Part shown: in pieces, positions 56,021 to 64,000 of the stretch | Layout of the letters: the number at the start of each line of letters is the position of its first letter | Position numbering within the stretch: position 1 is the first letter of the stretch | DNA from: Butyricicoccus pullicaecorum DSM 23266 | GTDB lineage: Bacteria; Bacillota; Clostridia; Oscillospirales; Butyricicoccaceae | Length of the DNA: 64,000 nucleotides | Assembly: GCF_900167005.1 (NCBI RefSeq) | Contig: NZ_FUXW01000001.1 | Span: 620,001-684,000 of the forward strand | Direction of reading: 5' to 3' | Made by a program: the position numbers and the translations under genes | Notes under the pieces: model-generated | The model's database searches: none | What the model saw: only the letters and a program-made list of their open reading frames with translations | What the model was told of the DNA's origin: nothing

Positions 56021-57394
56021 ATGGAGAAAAAAATGGCCTCTAAGCTGGCGGTGATCTGCTACGGCTTCGGTGATCTGGCGTCTCAGTTCGTGTGGACATT
56101 CGTGGGCAGCTATCTGACGATCTACTACACGGATATCGTTGGTTTGGCACCCGCGATTGTATCGGTTATCATGATGGGCGCACGTATTTGGGACGCGATC
56201 AATGACCCGATGATGGGTGCCATCGCAGAGCGTACCCGCAGCAAGTTCGGACGTTTCCGTCCTTATATCGCGTTTGGCTGTCCGTTCCTGGCGATCTTCG
56301 CCGTGCTGACCTTTACCAATCCGTTCGGCGGCGGCAGCGCTGCGGGTGCAATCTGGGCGGCAGTTACTTACATCATCGCCGGTATGCTGTACACTCTGGT
56401 AAACATCCCCTATGCAGCACTGTCTGGTGTTATGACCGAGGATGCCAACCAGCGCAACAAGATCAACACCTCGCGCAACATCGGTATGAACCTCGGCATG
56501 GTCATCGTCAACGCATTGTCCGCCGGTCTGGCACTGAGATTTTCCGGTGAGGGCGCGGAGGTCGCAAACGGCCAAGGCTACATGATGACCGCGCTGATCT
56601 ACGCAATCATTTCCATCCCGCTGTTCCTGATCGTATTCGCAACGGCCAAGGAGAAGGTGCAGCCCATGCACGGCACACAGGCCTTCTCGTTCAAGGATAC
56701 GGTCAACAATCTGGTACGCAACAAGTACCTGATGATCATTACCCTCATCATGCTGCTTCAGATGACCGCTTTCATGGGCAGAATCGCGGTCACCAGCTAC
56801 TACGTCATCTACTGCCTGGGCTCGTTCACCATGATCGCGCTCATTATGACCATCCCATCCCTCGGCGGTATCATCGGTTCGTTCTTTGTTCCGTTCTTTG
56901 CAAAGTGTTTCGGTAAGCGTGCCGTACTCATGGGTTCCATGCTCATTCAGGCGGTCGGTCTGCTGGTCATCTATTTCGCACCCTTCGATAACATCACCAT
57001 GGTTCTGGTCGGCTGCTGGATCTTCGGTCTGTTCAACGTCGGCTTCCCCATGACCCTGTCCATGGTCGCTGACTCGGTCGACTACATGGAGCTCAAGACC
57101 GGTATCCGCACCGACGGTACCGCGTATGCAACCTATGGTCTGGCGACCAAGGTCGGCAATGCAATCGGCGGTTCGATCGGCGTCCTGCTGCTGGCAGCAT
57201 TCGGTTATGTCGCAAACGCCGAGCAGACCGCAGAAGCGATGAACGGCATCAACATCGTGGTCAATCTGATTCCGGCAATCCTGTTCATTCTGGGCGCGGC
57301 AGCCTGCCTGCTGTGGGACATGAGCGACAAGGATGCGGATGAAATTCGTGAAAAGTTAAAGGCAAAAAATAATCAAACCCAGGAAACGGTTTAA
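56021..57394 (+). CDS. GPH-family glycoside/cation symporter
   Basis: A carrier of 457 aa with about twelve helices, of the glycoside-pentoside-hexuronide family (MelB/XynP type). Marks are VWTFVGSYLTIYYTDIVG, the conserved ARIWDAINDPMMGAIAERTR, FGRFRPYI, YTLVNIPYAALSGVMT and GFPMTLSMVADSVDYMELKT. Such carriers bring glycosides or oligosaccharides in with H+ or Na+. ATG 56021 follows AAAGGAAG; the TTG at 56003 lies before it. It is the first gene of the operon that runs to the window end, so it most likely imports the intact glycoside. Confidence 0.93.
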   Translation: MEKKMASKLAVICYGFGDLASQFVWTFVGSYLTIYYTDIVGLAPAIVSVIMMGARIWDAINDPMMGAIAERTRSKFGRFRPYIAFGCPFLAIFAVLTFTNPFGGGSAAGAIWAAVTYIIAGMLYTLVNIPYAALSGVMTEDANQRNKINTSRNIGMNLGMVIVNALSAGLALRFSGEGAEVANGQGYMMTALIYAIISIPLFLIVFATAKEKVQPMHGTQAFSFKDTVNNLVRNKYLMIITLIMLLQMTAFMGRIAVTSYYVIYCLGSFTMIALIMTIPSLGGIIGSFFVPFFAKCFGKRAVLMGSMLIQAVGLLVIYFAPFDNITMVLVGCWIFGLFNVGFPMTLSMVADSVDYMELKTGIRTDGTAYATYGLATKVGNAIGGSIGVLLLAAFGYVANAEQTAEAMNGINIVVNLIPAILFILGAAACLLWDMSDKDADEIREKLKAKNNQTQETV

Positions 57395-57408
57395 GGAGGA
57401 CTTTTATT

Positions 57409-58524
57409 ATGAAGAACGGTAAATTGCAGGTAGCAGTCATCGGCTGCGGCGGTATTGCAAATCAGAAGCATTTCCCGGCACTCAAGTCGCAGGCAGACAA
57501 GTGCGAGATGGTCGCGTTCTGCGACATCCAGCTCGAGCGTGCGGAAAAGGCAGCCAAGGAGTACGGCACCCCGGATGCCAAGGTATACAGCGATTACAAC
57601 GAGCTGCTCAAGGACGAGAGCATCGATGTTGTTCATGTCTGCACTCCGAACGTTGCGCACTGCCCGATCACGGTTGCAGCATTTGAGGCCGGCAAGCATG
57701 TTATGTGCGAAAAGCCCATGGCAGCAACCACCGAGGATGCTGAGAAGATGATGGCAGCCTGGAAGAAGTCGGGCAAGAAGTTCACCATCGGCTACCAGAA
57801 CCGTTTCCGCACCGATGCGCAGATGCTCAAGCGTGCCTGCGAGGAGGGCAAGCTGGGTGACATCTACTTTGCCAAGGCACATGCAGTTCGCCGCCGTGCC
57901 GTTCCGACCTGGGGCGTATTCCCGGACAAGTCCAAGCAGGGCGGCGGTCCGCTGATCGACATCGGTACCCACGCACTGGACATCACCCTGTGGTGCATGG
58001 ACAACTACAAGCCGGCGACCGTCACCGGTTCGGTCTTTGAGAAGCTGGGTCACCTGCCCGAAGCAACCGAGGGCAACATGTTTGGCCCCTGGGACCCGGA
58101 AACCTACGAGGTTGAGGACTCCGCATTCGGCTACATCAAGATGGAGAACGGCGCAACCATTTTCCTTGAGTCCTCCTGGGCACTGAACGTCAAGGACTCC
58201 CGCGAGGCAGCAACTACCCTGTGCGGTACCAAGGCAGGCGCTGAGATGATCGGCGGCATGAGCCAGCAGGGATACGATCTGGTGTTCAACGAGACCACCG
58301 GCGGCGTACTGACCGAAGAGCACATCTCGGATACCGGTGCTATCGCATTCTTCGAGGGCAACAGCGGCGGTTCTCCTGAGGTCAAGGAGTGCAAGCAGTG
58401 GCTGGAAGCCATCATCGAAGACAAGGAGCCGCTGGTAAAGCCCGAGCAGGCATTCGTCGTCACCCAGATTCTGGATACGATTTACAAGTCGGCAGCAGCA
58501 GGCAAGGAAATCAAGCTCGGTTAA
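57409..58524 (+). CDS. Gfo/Idh/MocA oxidoreductase (DgpA-like)
   Basis: A dehydrogenase of 371 aa. The NAD(P) fold begins QVAVIGCGGIANQKHFPALK; the EKP motif is in VMCEKPMAAT and the substrate side has KFTIGYQNRFRTDAQMLKRA and GGGPLIDIGTHALDITLWCM. Members of this family in C-glycoside loci (DgpA) oxidise the glycoside at C3 to the keto sugar and later reduce free 3-oxo-glucose. Its place just before the deglycosidase pair supports that role, which is inference. It lies 14 bases after the carrier behind AAGGAGG. Confidence 0.9.
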   Translation: MKNGKLQVAVIGCGGIANQKHFPALKSQADKCEMVAFCDIQLERAEKAAKEYGTPDAKVYSDYNELLKDESIDVVHVCTPNVAHCPITVAAFEAGKHVMCEKPMAATTEDAEKMMAAWKKSGKKFTIGYQNRFRTDAQMLKRACEEGKLGDIYFAKAHAVRRRAVPTWGVFPDKSKQGGGPLIDIGTHALDITLWCMDNYKPATVTGSVFEKLGHLPEATEGNMFGPWDPETYEVEDSAFGYIKMENGATIFLESSWALNVKDSREAATTLCGTKAGAEMIGGMSQQGYDLVFNETTGGVLTEEHISDTGAIAFFEGNSGGSPEVKECKQWLEAIIEDKEPLVKPEQAFVVTQILDTIYKSAAAGKEIKLG

Positions 58525-58595
58525 GGATTACAACGAGGCAGGGGCCCGCTGCAATGGCAGTCGGTCCCCGGCCGGATTTATGAGGAGGAATATAC

Positions 58596-59603
58596 ATGTC
58601 TAAGATCAAGACCTGCGTCAGCCTGTACAGCTTGCAGGATGAATATTTGAACCACCGCATGAATCTGCGTGAGATCATGCAGTATGTTAAGGAAAAGGGT
58701 GCGGAAGGCGTTGAGATTCTGCCCGATCAGATGCTCAAGGGTGCACCGGACGTTTCCGAGGAGACCGTGCAGGAATGGAACGCTATGCTGGCCGAGACCG
58801 GCCTCAAGCCGGTGATCGCAGACGTGTTCCTCAACATGAACCTGTACAAGAACCGACTGCTGACCCACAAGGAATGCGTTGATCTGCTGGTCAAGGAGAT
58901 CAAGCAGGCGCACCGTCTGGGCATTCACCTGATTCGTCTGGTTTCCATGGTACCTTACTGGGTCATCGAGCCCCTGCTGCCGTACTGTAAGGAGTATGAT
59001 GTCACCATCGCCCTGGAAGTCCATGCAGCGATGGCGTTCGATATCCCGGAGACCCGTGCATTCATCGAGGAGATGAAGCGCGTCAATTCTCCCTATGTCG
59101 GTCTGGTCATCGATACCGGTATTTTCTGCCGCAAGTTCCCGCGTGTTGTCCGTGCGTATGAGACCCTGAACGGTACGAGCGAGCAGGTATTTGACTACAT
59201 CGACACCCTGTTTGAGAAGGGCACCGACCTGCACCGCGTGCTGCGTGAGAACAACTTCCAATACCCGGCAGAGCTCGAAAAAGCCATCCAGTCCGAGCAC
59301 GACCGCATGTTTGTCCCGCTGTGTGATGGCTACGAAAACCTGGATTTCTCGGTACTCGACGAGTACATGCCGTACATCAAGCACTTCCACTTCAAGCTGT
59401 TCGAGATGACCGAGAACGGCGAGTACTCCATGGACTACAAGGGTCTGCTCCAGTACCTGCACGACCACGATTACGACGGCTACGTCGCAACCGAGTACGA
59501 AGGCAACCGATTTACGCTTCCCGGCCATCCGATGGCAGAGAAGGAGCAGGTTGCAGCACAGCTGTCGTACATCCACAAATGTCTGGATGAGATTCAGGGC
59601 TAA
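58596..59603 (+). CDS. TIM-barrel protein, probable C-glycoside deglycosidase alpha subunit
   Basis: A protein of 335 aa with the fold of sugar phosphate isomerase/epimerase (xylose-isomerase-like barrel) but longer than the usual 270-300. Likely metal and acid/base residues are Glu141 and His143 in ALEVHAAMAFD, Asp173 in LVIDTGIFCRK, His265 in KHFHFKLFE and Glu300 in VATEYEGNRF. The DUF6379-like gene follows 14 bases later; this pair is the alpha/beta unit of enzymes (DgpC/DgpB and relatives) that cleave the C-C bond of 3-keto C-glycosides such as 3-oxo-puerarin. Function is inferred from size and gene order. Confidence 0.75.
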   Translation: MSKIKTCVSLYSLQDEYLNHRMNLREIMQYVKEKGAEGVEILPDQMLKGAPDVSEETVQEWNAMLAETGLKPVIADVFLNMNLYKNRLLTHKECVDLLVKEIKQAHRLGIHLIRLVSMVPYWVIEPLLPYCKEYDVTIALEVHAAMAFDIPETRAFIEEMKRVNSPYVGLVIDTGIFCRKFPRVVRAYETLNGTSEQVFDYIDTLFEKGTDLHRVLRENNFQYPAELEKAIQSEHDRMFVPLCDGYENLDFSVLDEYMPYIKHFHFKLFEMTENGEYSMDYKGLLQYLHDHDYDGYVATEYEGNRFTLPGHPMAEKEQVAAQLSYIHKCLDEIQG

Positions 59604-59617
59604 GGAGGAAGACAAAG

Positions 59618-60010
59618 ATGTTTGATAATAACGTATTTAAGGCAAATACCTGCGTCAACGTAACCGAACAGGGCGCAGTCGTGGGCTATGAGCTGCAGAC
59701 CAACATCACCTACTACCGCGGTATCCCGATGTCCATGATCGAGTACATCAAGGTCGCAGTCGACGGCGTAGAGGCTCCGGCCGAGGATATCCGCATTTCG
59801 GTCGATCAGCATGACTGGTTTACGCTCAAAGAGGCCGAGACCGTCACGACCTACAAGTGGGAGTACGGCGAGCCGCTTTACATCCGTGTTTTGCAGGAGG
59901 GCGGACTGTCCAAGGGCACGCATAAGGTCAAGCTGACAGTTGCCACCCGTACGGCATACATCCCGGTACCGCTCGAGGGTATCAAAGAACGCGACGTTGT
60001 GATTGCATAA
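59618..60010 (+). CDS. DUF6379-like protein, probable C-glycoside deglycosidase beta subunit
   Basis: A small beta-rich protein of 130 aa with no signal peptide. Typical segments are TNITYYRGIPMSMIEYIKVA, VDGVEAPAEDIRISVD, the YKWEYGEPLYIRV strand and GLSKGTHKVKLTVATRTAYI. These match my memory of the beta subunit family of C-glycoside deglycosidases, which caps the active site of the TIM-barrel partner. It lies directly after that partner with a strong AAGGAGG. A homology search against DgpB would decide. Confidence 0.75.
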   Translation: MFDNNVFKANTCVNVTEQGAVVGYELQTNITYYRGIPMSMIEYIKVAVDGVEAPAEDIRISVDQHDWFTLKEAETVTTYKWEYGEPLYIRVLQEGGLSKGTHKVKLTVATRTAYIPVPLEGIKERDVVIA

Positions 60011-60028
60011 GAGGAGAACTGGAAGGAT

Positions 60029-60991
60029 ATGAAAAAAGTACTCGGCATTTCGTTTGGCCGTAAGATGGGTAACACCGATGTCATGGTAAAGACCGCACTG
60101 ATGGAGTGCGAGAAGGCAGGCTGTCAGGTCAAGTTCCTGCGCGGTGACGATTTGGACATCAAGCCGTGCACCGGCTGCATTTCGTGCGTGGTCGGCATGA
60201 CCACCGGCCGCGGTAAGGGCGGCTGTCCGGTTAAGGACGACTTCCACATTCTGGACGAAGCACTGATGGAGTGCGATGCCGTCATCGTCGGCTCTCCGAC
60301 CTACGTCCTGAGCCCCACCGGCAAGTTCAAGGTGGTCTGTGACCGAATCGGTCCCTCGCACGACATCACTTTCCGCAAGGCAACTTACGAGGAAGGTCTG
60401 GCGGCAGGCAAGTCTCCCGACCAGCTGCCCGACCCGCGCAGCTTCAAAAAGCGCGTTGGTGCGCTGATCTCGGTTGGCGGTGCGATGACCAAAAACTGGC
60501 TGGCATTCATGCTGCCAACCATGTATGAGTTCACCATGTCCATGGGCATCGACGTTGTGGACATGCATGAATATCACGGCGCGATGGCATGCGAACACGT
60601 ACTGGGCAACGACACCCAGATGGAGCGCATGCGCACCATGGGCAAGAACATCGCCGAGGCGCTTGCGGCCGAGACCGAGGAAGAGCGCACCCGCTGGCGC
60701 GGTGAAGAGCAGGGCGTGTGCCCGGTCTGCCACTGCAACATGCTGACCGTCTCCGAGGACGGCGCACACATCGAATGCCCGGTCTGCGGTATTTCGGGTG
60801 AGGCTTCCATGCAGGACGGCAAGCTCAAGGTAAACTTCAGCGAGGCACAGCAGAAGCGTTCGCGTCTGCACTGGGACGGCAAGCTCGAGCACTCCACCGA
60901 GATCAAGACCCAGGCAGTCGGCCCCGGTCAGATTCCTGATCTGGCAGAGCGCAAGAAGGCATACCAGGGCTATGCCGAGCAGGATTGGTAA
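60029..60991 (+). CDS. Iron-sulfur flavoprotein (flavodoxin-like) with C-terminal zinc ribbon
   Basis: A protein of 320 aa. The N-terminal FMN_red/flavodoxin-like fold starts VLGISFGRKMGNTDVMVKTA and has VIVGSPTYVLSPTGKFK. A compact Cys motif at residues 47, 50, 53 and 66 (CTGCISC then GGCPVKDD) fits a 4Fe-4S cluster as in Isf-type proteins. Near the end two Cys pairs (231/234 and 250/253) form a zinc-ribbon or rubredoxin-like knuckle. It may feed or take electrons during keto-sugar or aglycone reduction. It starts 18 bases after the DUF6379-like gene. The exact role is unknown. Confidence 0.85.
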   Translation: MKKVLGISFGRKMGNTDVMVKTALMECEKAGCQVKFLRGDDLDIKPCTGCISCVVGMTTGRGKGGCPVKDDFHILDEALMECDAVIVGSPTYVLSPTGKFKVVCDRIGPSHDITFRKATYEEGLAAGKSPDQLPDPRSFKKRVGALISVGGAMTKNWLAFMLPTMYEFTMSMGIDVVDMHEYHGAMACEHVLGNDTQMERMRTMGKNIAEALAAETEEERTRWRGEEQGVCPVCHCNMLTVSEDGAHIECPVCGISGEASMQDGKLKVNFSEAQQKRSRLHWDGKLEHSTEIKTQAVGPGQIPDLAERKKAYQGYAEQDW

Positions 60992-61010
60992 AGAAAGGAG
61001 CACAGGACAG

Positions 61011-61931
61011 ATGAAACTGGGACTTGTAAGCGCCATCGCGGACACGATGGGCTATGAAGAGATGATCGATCTGGTCGCACAGGCCGGTCTGGAATGTGTC
61101 GAGGTTGCCTGCTGGCCGGCAGGCAAGGCAGAGCGCCGCTATGCAGGCGTGAGCCACATTGATGCCGACCGCGTGCTGGAAGACGATGCCTACGCACAGC
61201 ATCTGCTCGATTACGCAGCACAGAAGGGCATCGAGATCTCCTCTCTGGCATACTATCCGAACACCATGGACGCCGATCTCGACAAGCGCACCGCAGCCGT
61301 CGAACACCTCAAAAAGCTGATCTGTGCATCGGCTAAACTGGGTGTCAACATGGTCACGACCTTCATTGGTCGCGATCAGACCAAGACGGTCGAGGAAAAT
61401 CTGGAGCTCGTCCGTGAAGTTTGGCCACCGATCATCGCACTGGCCGAGGCCAAGGGCGTGAAGATCGCGATTGAAAACTGCCCGATGCTGTTCGGTGCAG
61501 ACCAGTGGCCGGGCGGTCAGAACCTCATGACAACGCCTGCCATCTGGCGCAAGGTCTTCGAGATTCTGCCCAGCGCAAACCTGGGACTCAACTACGACCC
61601 GTCGCACTTTGTCTGGCAGATGATCGATTACATCCAGCCGCTCTACGAGTTTAAGGACAAGATTTTCCACGTCCACTACAAGGACATCAAGGTCTATCCC
61701 GACCGCCTCCAGCAGGTTGGCATCATGGGCTATCCGCTCGACTTCATGTCGCCTAAGCTGCCCGGTCTGGGTGACGTCAACTGGGGCAAGTATGTATCTG
61801 CCCTGACCGATATCGGCTATCAGGGTTACACCTGTATCGAGATCGAGGACAAGGCGTTCGAAGGCTCGGTGGAGGATGTTAAGAAGTCGGTGCTGCTGAG
61901 CACAAAATATTTGAGAAATTACGTAATTTGA
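61011..61931 (+). CDS. Sugar phosphate isomerase/epimerase (second TIM barrel)
   Basis: A protein of 306 aa with the xylose-isomerase-like barrel. It begins LGLVSAIADTMGYEEMIDLV; likely metal ligands are Glu in KIAIENCPML, Asp and His in LNYDPSHFVWQMI, His in IFHVHYKDIK and the late Glu in CIEIEDKAF. It is closer to ordinary IolE/IolI-type isomerases than the longer barrel at 58596. ATG 61011 follows AAAGGAGC; the frame is open upstream without a site. It may process the released keto sugar. Confidence 0.88.
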   Translation: MKLGLVSAIADTMGYEEMIDLVAQAGLECVEVACWPAGKAERRYAGVSHIDADRVLEDDAYAQHLLDYAAQKGIEISSLAYYPNTMDADLDKRTAAVEHLKKLICASAKLGVNMVTTFIGRDQTKTVEENLELVREVWPPIIALAEAKGVKIAIENCPMLFGADQWPGGQNLMTTPAIWRKVFEILPSANLGLNYDPSHFVWQMIDYIQPLYEFKDKIFHVHYKDIKVYPDRLQQVGIMGYPLDFMSPKLPGLGDVNWGKYVSALTDIGYQGYTCIEIEDKAFEGSVEDVKKSVLLSTKYLRNYVI

Positions 61932-61949
61932 AGGGAATAGGTGCTTTTT

Positions 61950-63020
61950 ATGGATGATATCAGAATCGGTATCGTAGGCCACGGCTTTATGGGCCACGAG
62001 CATGAAAAAATGCTGACCAAGATGGACGGAATCCGCGTGGTTGGTATCTCGGACATTGATCCCAAGCAGCTGGAAGACGTGCAGGAGGGCATCAAGCGCT
62101 ATGCGTCCAACGATGAGCTGATGCATGACCCGGAAGTTGACGTTGTGCTGATTGCAGCCAACAACAACCAGCATTATGATCTGGTGGTACAGGCCGCCAA
62201 GGCCGGCAAGGATATCATCTGTGAAAAGCCGGTTGCCATGACCACCGAGGAGCTGGACGGCATGCTTGCAGTCACCAAAGAATGCGGCGTGAAGTTCACC
62301 GTTCACCACCAGCGCCGCCTTGACCCCGATTTCCGCACCATGAAGGCGGTATTCGATCAGGGCAGTCTGGGCAAGGTCTACTCGATCAAGAGCGGTCTGT
62401 ACGGTTTCAATGGCAACATGCACGACTGGCACGTCTACAAAAAAGAGGGCGGCGGCATGCTGTACGACTGGGGTGTGCATCTGCTCGACCAGATTCTGTG
62501 GATGATGCCGGGTGCCAAGATCCAGAGCGTTTACGCTGACCTGCGCAACGTCATTAACTTCGAAGTCGATGACTATTTCAAGATCCTGATGCGGTTTGAC
62601 AATGGCATCATGGCCGAAGTCGAGCTGGGTACCTATTATCTGACCGATAAGATGCACGACAAGTGGTTCGAGCGTCATTGGATGATCGGCGGCAATCAGG
62701 GCAGCGCCTATGTCGACGGCTTTGAGCCAGAGGGCAAGATCGTGCGCACCACCCATCTGCTGCAAAACGTATCCGGTCAGCGCACCATGACCGCAGCAGG
62801 CCCCACCCGTTCGTTCGGCCCTCCGGCTGAGGGCACCATCGTGACCGAGCCCCTGCCCACGGTGCCCACCTGCCACGAGGACTACTTCGAAAACTACAAG
62901 AAGGCCTATCGCGGTGAGGAGGAATTTCTGGTCAAGGTCGAGGAGACCCGCCGCGTGCTCGCACTGATGGAAGCGGTCAGAGAGTCCGCACGCACCGGCC
63001 AGTCGGTCGCATTCGAATAA
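61950..63020 (+). CDS. Gfo/Idh/MocA oxidoreductase (second copy)
   Basis: A dehydrogenase of 356 aa, only distantly like the one at 57409. The NAD(P) fold starts IRIGIVGHGFMGHEHEKML; DIICEKPVAMT is the EKP motif and GGGMLYDWGVHLLDQILWMM the substrate-side motif. It could perform the reverse redox step or act on a different position of the sugar. ATG 61950 follows GAAGGGAATAGG; a GTG at 61941 overlaps that site. It lies 18 bases after the second TIM barrel. Confidence 0.9.
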   Translation: MDDIRIGIVGHGFMGHEHEKMLTKMDGIRVVGISDIDPKQLEDVQEGIKRYASNDELMHDPEVDVVLIAANNNQHYDLVVQAAKAGKDIICEKPVAMTTEELDGMLAVTKECGVKFTVHHQRRLDPDFRTMKAVFDQGSLGKVYSIKSGLYGFNGNMHDWHVYKKEGGGMLYDWGVHLLDQILWMMPGAKIQSVYADLRNVINFEVDDYFKILMRFDNGIMAEVELGTYYLTDKMHDKWFERHWMIGGNQGSAYVDGFEPEGKIVRTTHLLQNVSGQRTMTAAGPTRSFGPPAEGTIVTEPLPTVPTCHEDYFENYKKAYRGEEEFLVKVEETRRVLALMEAVRESARTGQSVAFE

Positions 63021-63077
63021 GAAAAGGGACACCGAGCGGGCGTTTTTTCCGGGAAGTGAAACAATATGCTCGGCAGA

Positions 63078-63099
63078 AAAAGGGCGCTTGCGCCCTTTT
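63078..63099 (+). terminator. Hairpin between the oxidoreductase and the ROK gene
   Basis: A 9-bp stem (63078-63086 with 63091-63099), loop CTTG, ends in TTTT as part of the stem and is not followed by further T. It may be a weak terminator or mRNA barrier; the ROK gene has its own GAGGGAAAGAG site after it. Confidence 0.5.
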
Positions 63100-63127
63100 C
63101 CCTGTTTCGAGGGAAAGAGAGAAAAAG

Positions 63128-64000
63128 ATGAGTAAAACATACGCATTCGGCGTGGATATCGGTGGAACGACGATTAAAATGGGTCTGTTTGAGACCAACG
63201 GCAAGCTGCTCGAGATGTGGGAGATTCCGACCCGCACCGAGGCCGACGGAAAATTTATCTTAAACGATATCGCACAGGCTGTGGACGATAAACTGAAAGA
63301 AAAGAAGATTTCTACCCTGGACGTGGAGGGCATCGGACTGGGCGTACCCGGTCCGGTTGGCTCGGACGGTACGGTGTTTAAGTGCGTCAATCTGGGCTGG
63401 GACGTGTTCAATGTTGAGCACCGCCTGAGCGTGCTCACCGGACTGCGCGTCAAAGCCGGAAATGATGCCAATGTCGCCGCGCTGGGCGAGATGTGGCAGG
63501 GCGGCGGCGCAGGCTACCAGAACATCGTCATGGTCACCTTGGGCACCGGTGTTGGCGGCGGCATCATCATCGATGGACACATCCTGCCCGGTATCAACGG
63601 CGCAGCCGGTGAGATCGGTCATCTGCCGGTCGAGGACGACCAGCCCGAGACTTGCACCTGCGGCAATCAGGGTTGTCTCGAGCAGTACAGCTCGGCGACT
63701 GCGGTTGCACGCAGCGTCCAGCGCTACTTAGACGAACACCCGGAGGCCGAGACCAGCCTACGTTCTGTGCAGAACATCGAGGCCAAGGACGTGTTTGACG
63801 CGGCAAAGCAGGACGACAAGGTCGCACTGGAGCTGACCGAGCGTGCGTGCGCATATCTCGGCAAGGGACTTGCCATGATCGCATGTGTGGTCAATCCGGA
63901 AGCCTTCGTCATCGGCGGCGGTATGGCGCGTGCGGGTGAGATTCTCATGGAATCTGTCCGTCGCAACTTTAAGCAGAAAGCCTTCCACGCTTCGCGTGAG
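63128..64000 (+). CDS. ROK-family sugar kinase, C-terminally cut by the window
   Basis: 291 residues are visible and the frame is open to the last base. Motifs: ATP loop FGVDIGGTTIKMGLFETNGK, substrate region GNDANVAALGEMWQGGG, VTLGTGVGGGIIIDG, GEIGHLPV and the zinc-binding ROK signature CTCGNQGCLEQYSS. It is most like glucokinases of Firmicutes. In this operon it would phosphorylate the glucose set free from the glycoside. ATG 63128 follows GAGGGAAAGAGAG. Confidence 0.92.
   Translation, partial: MSKTYAFGVDIGGTTIKMGLFETNGKLLEMWEIPTRTEADGKFILNDIAQAVDDKLKEKKISTLDVEGIGLGVPGPVGSDGTVFKCVNLGWDVFNVEHRLSVLTGLRVKAGNDANVAALGEMWQGGGAGYQNIVMVTLGTGVGGGIIIDGHILPGINGAAGEIGHLPVEDDQPETCTCGNQGCLEQYSSATAVARSVQRYLDEHPEAETSLRSVQNIEAKDVFDAAKQDDKVALELTERACAYLGKGLAMIACVVNPEAFVIGGGMARAGEILMESVRRNFKQKAFHASRE

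Overview
The window looks like a chromosomal segment of a gut-type Firmicute (class Clostridia). I infer this from sigma-A promoters, strong AGGAGG ribosome sites, frequent TTG/GTG starts, a EutV/EutW-type ethanolamine locus, the atpBEFHAGDC order and sugar ABC systems typical of Butyricicoccus/Agathobaculum-like bacteria; the genus is a guess. There are no rRNA, tRNA, CRISPR, phage or IS genes. Almost every base is coding or a short regulatory gap.

Layout. (1) 1-14953: the downstream part of an ethanolamine-utilisation microcompartment operon. After the end of the sensor kinase eutW come eutA, eutB, eutC, eutL, a BMC-H shell protein with an unusual tail, eutE, two eutM, eutT, pduL, eutJ, a eut-specific protein of unknown function, eutN, a pduS/pduT-like redox pair, eutH and eutQ, closed by a terminator. 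Ethanolamine enters by EutH, is split by EutBC (reactivated by EutA, cofactor made by EutT) to acetaldehyde, then goes to acetyl-CoA (EutE) and acetyl-phosphate (PduL) inside the shell. (2) 15-26 kb: a galactose regulon with galK-E-T-M, the convergent mglB-mglA-mglC importer and a divergent LacI-type regulator. ACTAAA/TTTAGT operators occur in front of both operons. (3) 26-31.3 kb: two exported proteins, one with three SLH domains, behind a strong promoter and a structured leader. (4) 31.4-37.5 kb: ribose operon rbsDACBK with divergent rbsR. (5) 37.7-42.1 kb: sbcDC. (6) 42.2-46.7 kb: split chromate-type transporter pair with a divergent LysR regulator, then a CitA/DcuS-like two-component system. 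(7) 46.9-53.2 kb: complete F-type ATP synthase operon, with a c subunit of proton type. (8) 53.4-64 kb: a catabolic locus.

The most interesting part is the last 10 kb. An AraC-type regulator fused to a GH39-like domain with altered catalytic residues precedes an operon with a GPH-type glycoside symporter, two Gfo/Idh/MocA oxidoreductases, a TIM-barrel protein followed directly by a 130-residue DUF6379-like protein (the alpha/beta pair of C-glycoside deglycosidases), an iron-sulfur flavoprotein, a second TIM-barrel isomerase and a ROK sugar kinase cut by the window end. Together these suggest a pathway that oxidises glycosides to 3-keto sugars and cleaves C- or O-glycosidic bonds, as described for DgpABC-type systems. 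A second point of interest is the eut shell protein whose BMC domain is joined by a Pro/Glu linker to a Rho-N/SAP-like putative nucleic-acid-binding domain.
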